Of a stretch of 64,000 nucleotides of DNA, positions 59,408-64,000 are shown piece after piece; position 1 is the stretch's first letter; each line of letters begins with the position of its first letter. Both the position numbers and the translations under genes were made by a program. Below the pieces are notes generated by a model. The model was not told the DNA's origin. It searched no databases and saw nothing but the letters and a program-made list of their open reading frames with translations. The DNA comes from Erythrophleum ivorense (lineage: Eukaryota; Streptophyta; Magnoliopsida; Fabales; Fabaceae), in assembly GCA_026724425.1 (NCBI GenBank), contig JAIUCV010000567.1, forward strand, positions 248,001 to 312,000, given 5' to 3'.

Positions 59408-62400
59408 CTCTCTCTAGATATCCAAATAGGGTTCTTTTAGTTGGAACAAGTCGCTGGGAGTGTCTAGTTTCTTTCTATAAATTTCATGACAATTGGACAT
59501 CATTTAACCCCTTAGTGACAGAAATCAATTTTGGACCAGTATGAACAGTAACATGACTAAAATTAGAATTTTTTCAAATTTAAAAATGCATCAAATATTC
59601 TATAAACCTTCAAAAATTCTGTTCTTTAGATTTCTAGAAAGCTCTCAACAAGCTCTAATTGTATGCCAAATATCATATCAAGAAGAGTTTATTTAGATAA
59701 AAAGTGATATAAGTTTTCAATATGGTCAATTTATGCTTCATATAGGACACCAAAGTGTCCAAATGATTTCCTTTGATGTTTAGCACCTCTTGGACAAGTT
59801 TAAAAGCATGAATATGACTTGTATGAACTATCTAAATGATCTCAAACCTTATACATCTCATTTTAGCTACTATACTTCCATTTATACATACATTTCCATA
59901 ATGCAAAATTTCCATTACATGTCCAAAATGAGCATTTTCATACATACAACTTTAGCTCTCATTTATATATGATATATTAATATAATTATATATTTTCATA
60001 ACATCATGGGACATATACAACCATATGTTACATTATTTGCCATCTATGTGGTCTTAAAGAACAAAATCCATGCACTTTGATGTCATATTTCGATCTCTTA
60101 AGTGGTTAGCTCCCATTTCCTTGTTCTCTTGGTCCACCTAGTATGTTAGAACATTGGAGAGGAGGAAATGAGATTCAAAGAATCCCAATAATTTATCTCC
60201 CTTTCAATCACACATAAAGTATGTAAACCAAGTCTTACAAATGTATGCATAAGCATCATAAAGTGTGCAATTATTCAAGAGACATTTTCAACACTTGAGC
60301 AAGTCATATATAGCATACAAAGGCTTGCCAAGTAAGTGGATTAGTTTCACTTATTTACTTATGAATTTTGGACTTGCCTCACCCATTCTTTAAGAGGTTC
60401 TTGGACTCAACCTTACTCTTGAAAGGTAATCTCACTTTTGAGATACTCTTTACTTTTTCTCAACCAATTCTAAGGGTTCTTGACTCATCCTCACCATGAC
60501 TAAGGGTTCTTGGCTTCACCACACTCAAGCAAACCAAAGTAAGTATCATAAACATTATTTAAAAATATAATGCATCATCATGGTACCATGACATATGAAA
60601 TCATGCTAGAATGCTTTTTATGGCTTAAAACACACATATACACATTCAAAGACATGTCAAGCATACATTTATACATGAAAGAAGGAGAAGTAAGCTACCT
60701 TGCTTACATTTACACATTTTATCCTTAAGCCTTGAGTCTTCTCCCTTGACCTTACACACCCAAGAAAGTGGAGATCATTTCTCTTGACCTAGACACATCA
60801 TATGGAAGCTAATTATACTCTTGAAATAAGCTAGGACATTAAACTTACACTTAAGAACACACCCTTTGCTTAATAGTCACATAATGTCTTCATTAATAGC
60901 CTAATGAAGCAACTACTATGATTTAAGTTTATGGCTCCATTCTCTTCCCATATCTAGACCTCTTGACCTCATTTAAGGTCTTTGGAGTCATTACACATTC
61001 ATTTACAAAAACCTAAACACAAGTTGTTTCATAAGGTCACATTATGGAAGTCATTGCCTCATCTCCCAATTTATGACTTTTAAATTTTTTTCAAGGGTTC
61101 CTCCCACCTTCTACCATCATATGAAGTCTCAAATCAAGGCTAGAATAAATTAAAACACTCCCTAACCACTCCATCTGTCCTAGGCCTACATTGTGGAAGC
61201 ATTTAGGATTCAAAAGATTTTCAATTTTTTTCTGGGAAAGCCACTTGGGAGGCTTTTTAGAGGTCTTAGAAGCTCAATGTAACATTTAAATGGCCAAGAA
61301 AATTCATAAATTAAATCAGTTTTTACAATTCCTTCAAATGCATTACACTTTTTCAACTTAAATTTCATTAATTTTTCTTGCAATTTCTTAGCATATTCTA
61401 AGTTCCCATAACCTTATTCATGAATTTCATGCTTGCTCTAAGTCAAAAACTTCCTCCCCTCCTTAGCTCTCAAGGTGGTCGAACCATAGCATCAAAGGAA
61501 GAAAAAGGAAAATCAAGAAGAAATGGAAGCTACCTTGGATTTAAGCCTTTTTCAAGAGTGTTTCTCCTTGCCTTAGCTTCCTCCTTGAATTTTTAACTTT
61601 TCTCCTCTGGTTCAAGGCCAAAACAGAATCATTTCACTCACCAAAAGCATGGAAAGATGAAACAAAGAGGGGAGAATGAAATTACAAGAAGAAAGACCAT
61701 GGATTCTTGAATTCCCTTACCCTTTTTCCTTGATTTTTCCCTTCTTCTTTGACTTCTCTTGGTGCGTCTCTCTCTTGCCAGCCTCTCCCTCTATTTTGGA
61801 TGATGCAAAGTCAGTGAGAAGAAGCCACAAGATGGGACGCCTAATATGAAGCCAAAAGAAGGAGAATTGTTTTGAAAATTTTCATTTATGTCCCTTGAAA
61901 TTGGCATTTTCGTTTTAATTTCGTTTTAGCTCTTTTTTTAGACCCGTATTTTTTATTATAAAATTTAGGTCCTCAATCTTATAAAATACCTTCGGAATCA
62001 CTCAATTTGAAATTAAAACCTTCCCTAACGATTCGATCAAAATTTAGACTCATCGCCATTGAAAAATGTATACCAGAAGGGTTTTAACTGTCCCAAGGCT
62101 TCCTATAGTTTCAGGGCCTTTGAGAACACCGAAGTACTCAAAAATTTCATTTAAAAATCCCTCTGTGAGTTTTTCAAAAAGTACCCATATTTACGAATAT
62201 GCCACTGGCCTTTCGGCGAATTTTTTAAATCACTCCGGCCTTACTTTCTAAGCAACTCAAGAGTCAAATACTTATTTTTTATTATTTATAATGTTATCCT
62301 AATTTTATTTAGCCTCAATTCCTTCTATTTTGGGGACTTCTTTTTGTATCTGACTCATTTCTTGACATTTACGGAGAAATCGAACATCGCATTTCTCATA

Positions 62401-62424
62401 TTTACAGAAAGACTGGATGTTACA
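58683..62424 (-). mobile_element. Solo LTR C (3,742 bp), minus orientation, in the 3' LTR
   Basis: Read on the minus strand it starts TGTAACATCCAGTCTTTC and ends CACATATCACA. The flanks AAATA (58,678-58,682) and ATATA (62,425-62,429) form a 5-bp target duplication with one change, and the 5' LTR of the host element shows the unoccupied site. It is the same family as B in reverse. It carries the roughly 31-bp tandem array at 60,371-60,531 and an (AT)n microsatellite at 59,375-59,407. No coding capacity; open frames here are chance. Confidence 0.87.
60371..60531 (-). repeat. Degenerate roughly 31-bp tandem array in C (about 5 units)
   Basis: Seen as its complement (CCTCACCATGACTAAGGGTT and similar). 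Same relative position in the LTR as in A1, A2 and B. Confidence 0.7.
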
Positions 62425-63148
62425 ATATACATAGTTGATTTATGCATTTTATTATGGGTTTTGCTCTCTTTTCTTCTCTATTGCATTTTCCTCAAGTGAA
62501 GGTCATCTTCCTTGTTAACCCCTTTGTGATAATGTTTTTAGTTCTTTTATCTTGTTGGTTATGGCTATGTTGAGTATTATTAGGTGGTTTGCTAATTAGG
62601 AAATTGGGAAAACTAGAACCATCACCAACTTTAGGTAAGGTTGCTTTTTTACTATTAGATTTCTCATAGCCAACCTCAAGAAGAAATTTTATTGTCAATT
62701 ATGTGTTCTAATCAAGCATAAGTTAGAATGGATAAATTTAAAGGTTCTTAACTGAGAGATTTTGGTTGTAATGAATTAGATAGATTGCAAATCTTGAAGA
62801 TATAGCAAGAGCCTAAACCAATGGTGTAAGAATACCATAGGCAAATTCACCATTAAGCATGTTTGATAAGCAGTCTGTATTATAAGACTAGGGGGTTAAC
62901 TAGTAATCTAGATTAACATTATTATCAATGGGTGGGGTTTAAAAGAGGTAGTAGACTAAAATAGGGTACCTATTTATTCAGTTTCGTAACCTTGATATCT
63001 TGAAGAAGATTTCAATCCCTATAGAAAGTGAATTAATTTATTAAAAGAACTAAATTAAATTATTAAAAGAAACTAAGGGTAAGAAAAGGATTAAATATTA
63101 AGATAGAATAATTATTAAAGTAGCTATGTAATGTGGGTAATGAAAATA

Positions 63149-63162
63149 AAGAAGAAGAAGAA

Positions 63163-63212
<50 letters not shown>

Positions 63213-63242
63213 TAATAATAATAATAACAACAACAATAATAA
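63149..63242. repeat. (GAA)n(TAA)n(CAA)n microsatellite in the 3' LTR
   Basis: Counterpart of 41,779-41,842 in the 5' LTR. The TAA part is an expansion absent from the 5' copy. The open frame on the minus strand here is only this repeat. Confidence 0.9.
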
Positions 63243-63466
63243 AGAGGAAAGATGAATTGAATTGTAGGAAATTGAGGAAATTATTGTGCTTGTTATAGGC
63301 AACACTTAAATGTTCTATTGTTTGGTAAGGAAGCATTGTTAAGTATTTAACAAACACAATAAGTAGATTATAAAGCATAATGCATTTTTAATTCTCCTTT
63401 CTATTTGTGCTTCCTCCATTTCTTATCTGCATTCTATGTGTCCATTGGGATGGGCCTCTTGCCTCA

Positions 63467-63489
63467 ATATATATATATATATATATATT
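63467..63489. repeat. (TA)n microsatellite, 3' LTR only
   Basis: The 5' LTR has CTCAATGTTTGTATATTATT at this place, so the dinucleotide run arose after insertion. Confidence 0.85.
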
Positions 63490-63728
63490 ATTATTATGAT
63501 ATTAAATCTTTCATACTATAATATGCAATGTGTGTTATATTGCTATAAGATGATATGTGAACTTATAGTGTTATTTTTGAGAATTTAAATAATGAAAAGT
63601 TTGCCTTAGTATGTTTTATGGTATTGTTTTAATGTCAAGTTTAGAACACCATACTATTAATTGGGAAGTATACTTTTTAGACCACTTACTTTGGAAGATT
63701 TTTGGGTATGAATTACATGTATAATATG

Positions 63729-63730
<2 letters not shown>

Positions 63731-63759
<29 letters not shown>
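63731..63759. repeat. (AC)n microsatellite in the 3' LTR
   Basis: The 5' LTR counterpart (42,340-42,360) has only a short (TA)n(CA)n run. Confidence 0.88.
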
Positions 63760-63763
<4 letters not shown>

Positions 63764-64000
63764 TACAAGGTAGAATTATGCAAAATGTTGGTTGCAACAG
63801 TAGTCCTATTTGCTCTCGATGCTCCTTGAATATTATTATGTGGTTTTTATGATTAAGTATCCAAGGGGTACTAAGTTGGATACTCTTTGAATTATTTAAG
63901 GGTTGTAAAGATGGCGGTAAGTAAAGACAATGTAGTAGTCCTACCTGTGATTTCTACTTGAGATCTTGTCTACAATGGTTTGAGATTTAATATATGGTTA

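Larger units (their letters stand above)
40531..64000 (+). mobile_element. Tekay-like chromovirus (Ty3/gypsy), nested and decayed, runs off the right edge
   Basis: Complete in outline except for the right end. The 5' LTR starts TGTAATACCCACTAAGAG at 40,531. An initiator-tRNA-Met-type primer-binding site lies at 53,140, gag-pol with a C-terminal chromodomain at 53,360-58,165, a polypurine tract AAGGGGGAGAG at 58,186-58,196, and a 3' LTR starting TGTAATACCTACCAAGAG at 58,197. Excluding insertions, the 5' LTR is about 3.1 kb. The order protease-RT-RNase H-integrase-chromodomain and the Met PBS place it in the Tekay/Del clade. Four solo LTRs (A2, B, D, C) lie inside its LTRs. It is non-functional; the left flank is AAATG, and the right target duplication would be outside the window. 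Confidence 0.88.
58197..64000 (+). repeat. 3' LTR of the Tekay-like element (partial; split by C)
   Basis: 58,197-58,682 and 62,425-64,000 together match 40,531-42,620 of the 5' LTR. The last roughly 1 kb lies beyond the window. The two LTRs differ at about one base in six or seven in a stretch I aligned by eye (58,590-58,670 against the 5' copy), so this is an old insertion. Confidence 0.87.

Noticed and set aside
63124..63378. 84-codon minus-strand frame
   Set aside because: Mostly translated GAA/TAA microsatellite inside the Tekay-like 3' LTR.

Overview
This is a 64 kb piece of an AT-rich plant nuclear genome. The supporting evidence is a plant-type LRR receptor kinase with one GT-AG intron, LTR retrotransposons of plant Ty3/gypsy lineages (Tekay-like and Athila/Tat-like), a plant L1-type LINE, a MULE transposase linked to a plant mobile domain (PMD) gene, many MITE-like foldbacks, and plant-style microsatellites. 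A eudicot is likely, but I cannot name the family. The only gene that looks intact is the receptor kinase at 13,481-17,264 on the + strand.

Layout. 1-4,680 is AT-rich non-coding DNA with a foldback element and a long, strand-asymmetric purine tract. 4,680-9,439 is a dead Mutator-like element: a MULE transposase pseudogene followed in the same orientation by a PMD pseudogene. 9,440-13,360 is AT-rich spacer. 13,481-17,264 is a non-RD LRR-RLK of the At2g24130 type. Immediately 3' and convergent with it, 17,330-20,085 (minus) is a decayed LINE carrying a 159-bp MITE-like insertion. 20,383-21,075 is a non-autonomous element with long imperfect inverted ends. 22,525 begins a degenerate LTR-like segment. 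27,910-37,515 is an Athila/Tat-like LTR element without recognisable gag-pol, with a 3.2-kb solo LTR (A1) inserted in its 5' LTR. 37,950-39,495 is another Tat/Athila-type LTR remnant.

40,531 to the right edge is a Tekay-like chromovirus blown apart by nesting. Its 5' LTR (40,531-53,136) contains a solo LTR (A2), which itself contains two more solo LTRs (B with TSD TATAA, D with TSD AACAT). Its gag-pol (53,360-58,165) is riddled with stops. Its 3' LTR (from 58,197, running off the window) contains a minus-strand solo LTR (C). Removing the insertions in order restores about 3.1 kb for the Tekay 5' LTR and 3.2 kb for A2, the latter matching A1 (3.17 kb).

The mobile elements are all decayed and none looks autonomous. 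Much of the decay I could check is C-to-T / G-to-A, as expected for methylated plant repeats. No tRNA, rRNA, CRISPR or organellar sequence was seen. All assignments are by reading; no database search was possible.
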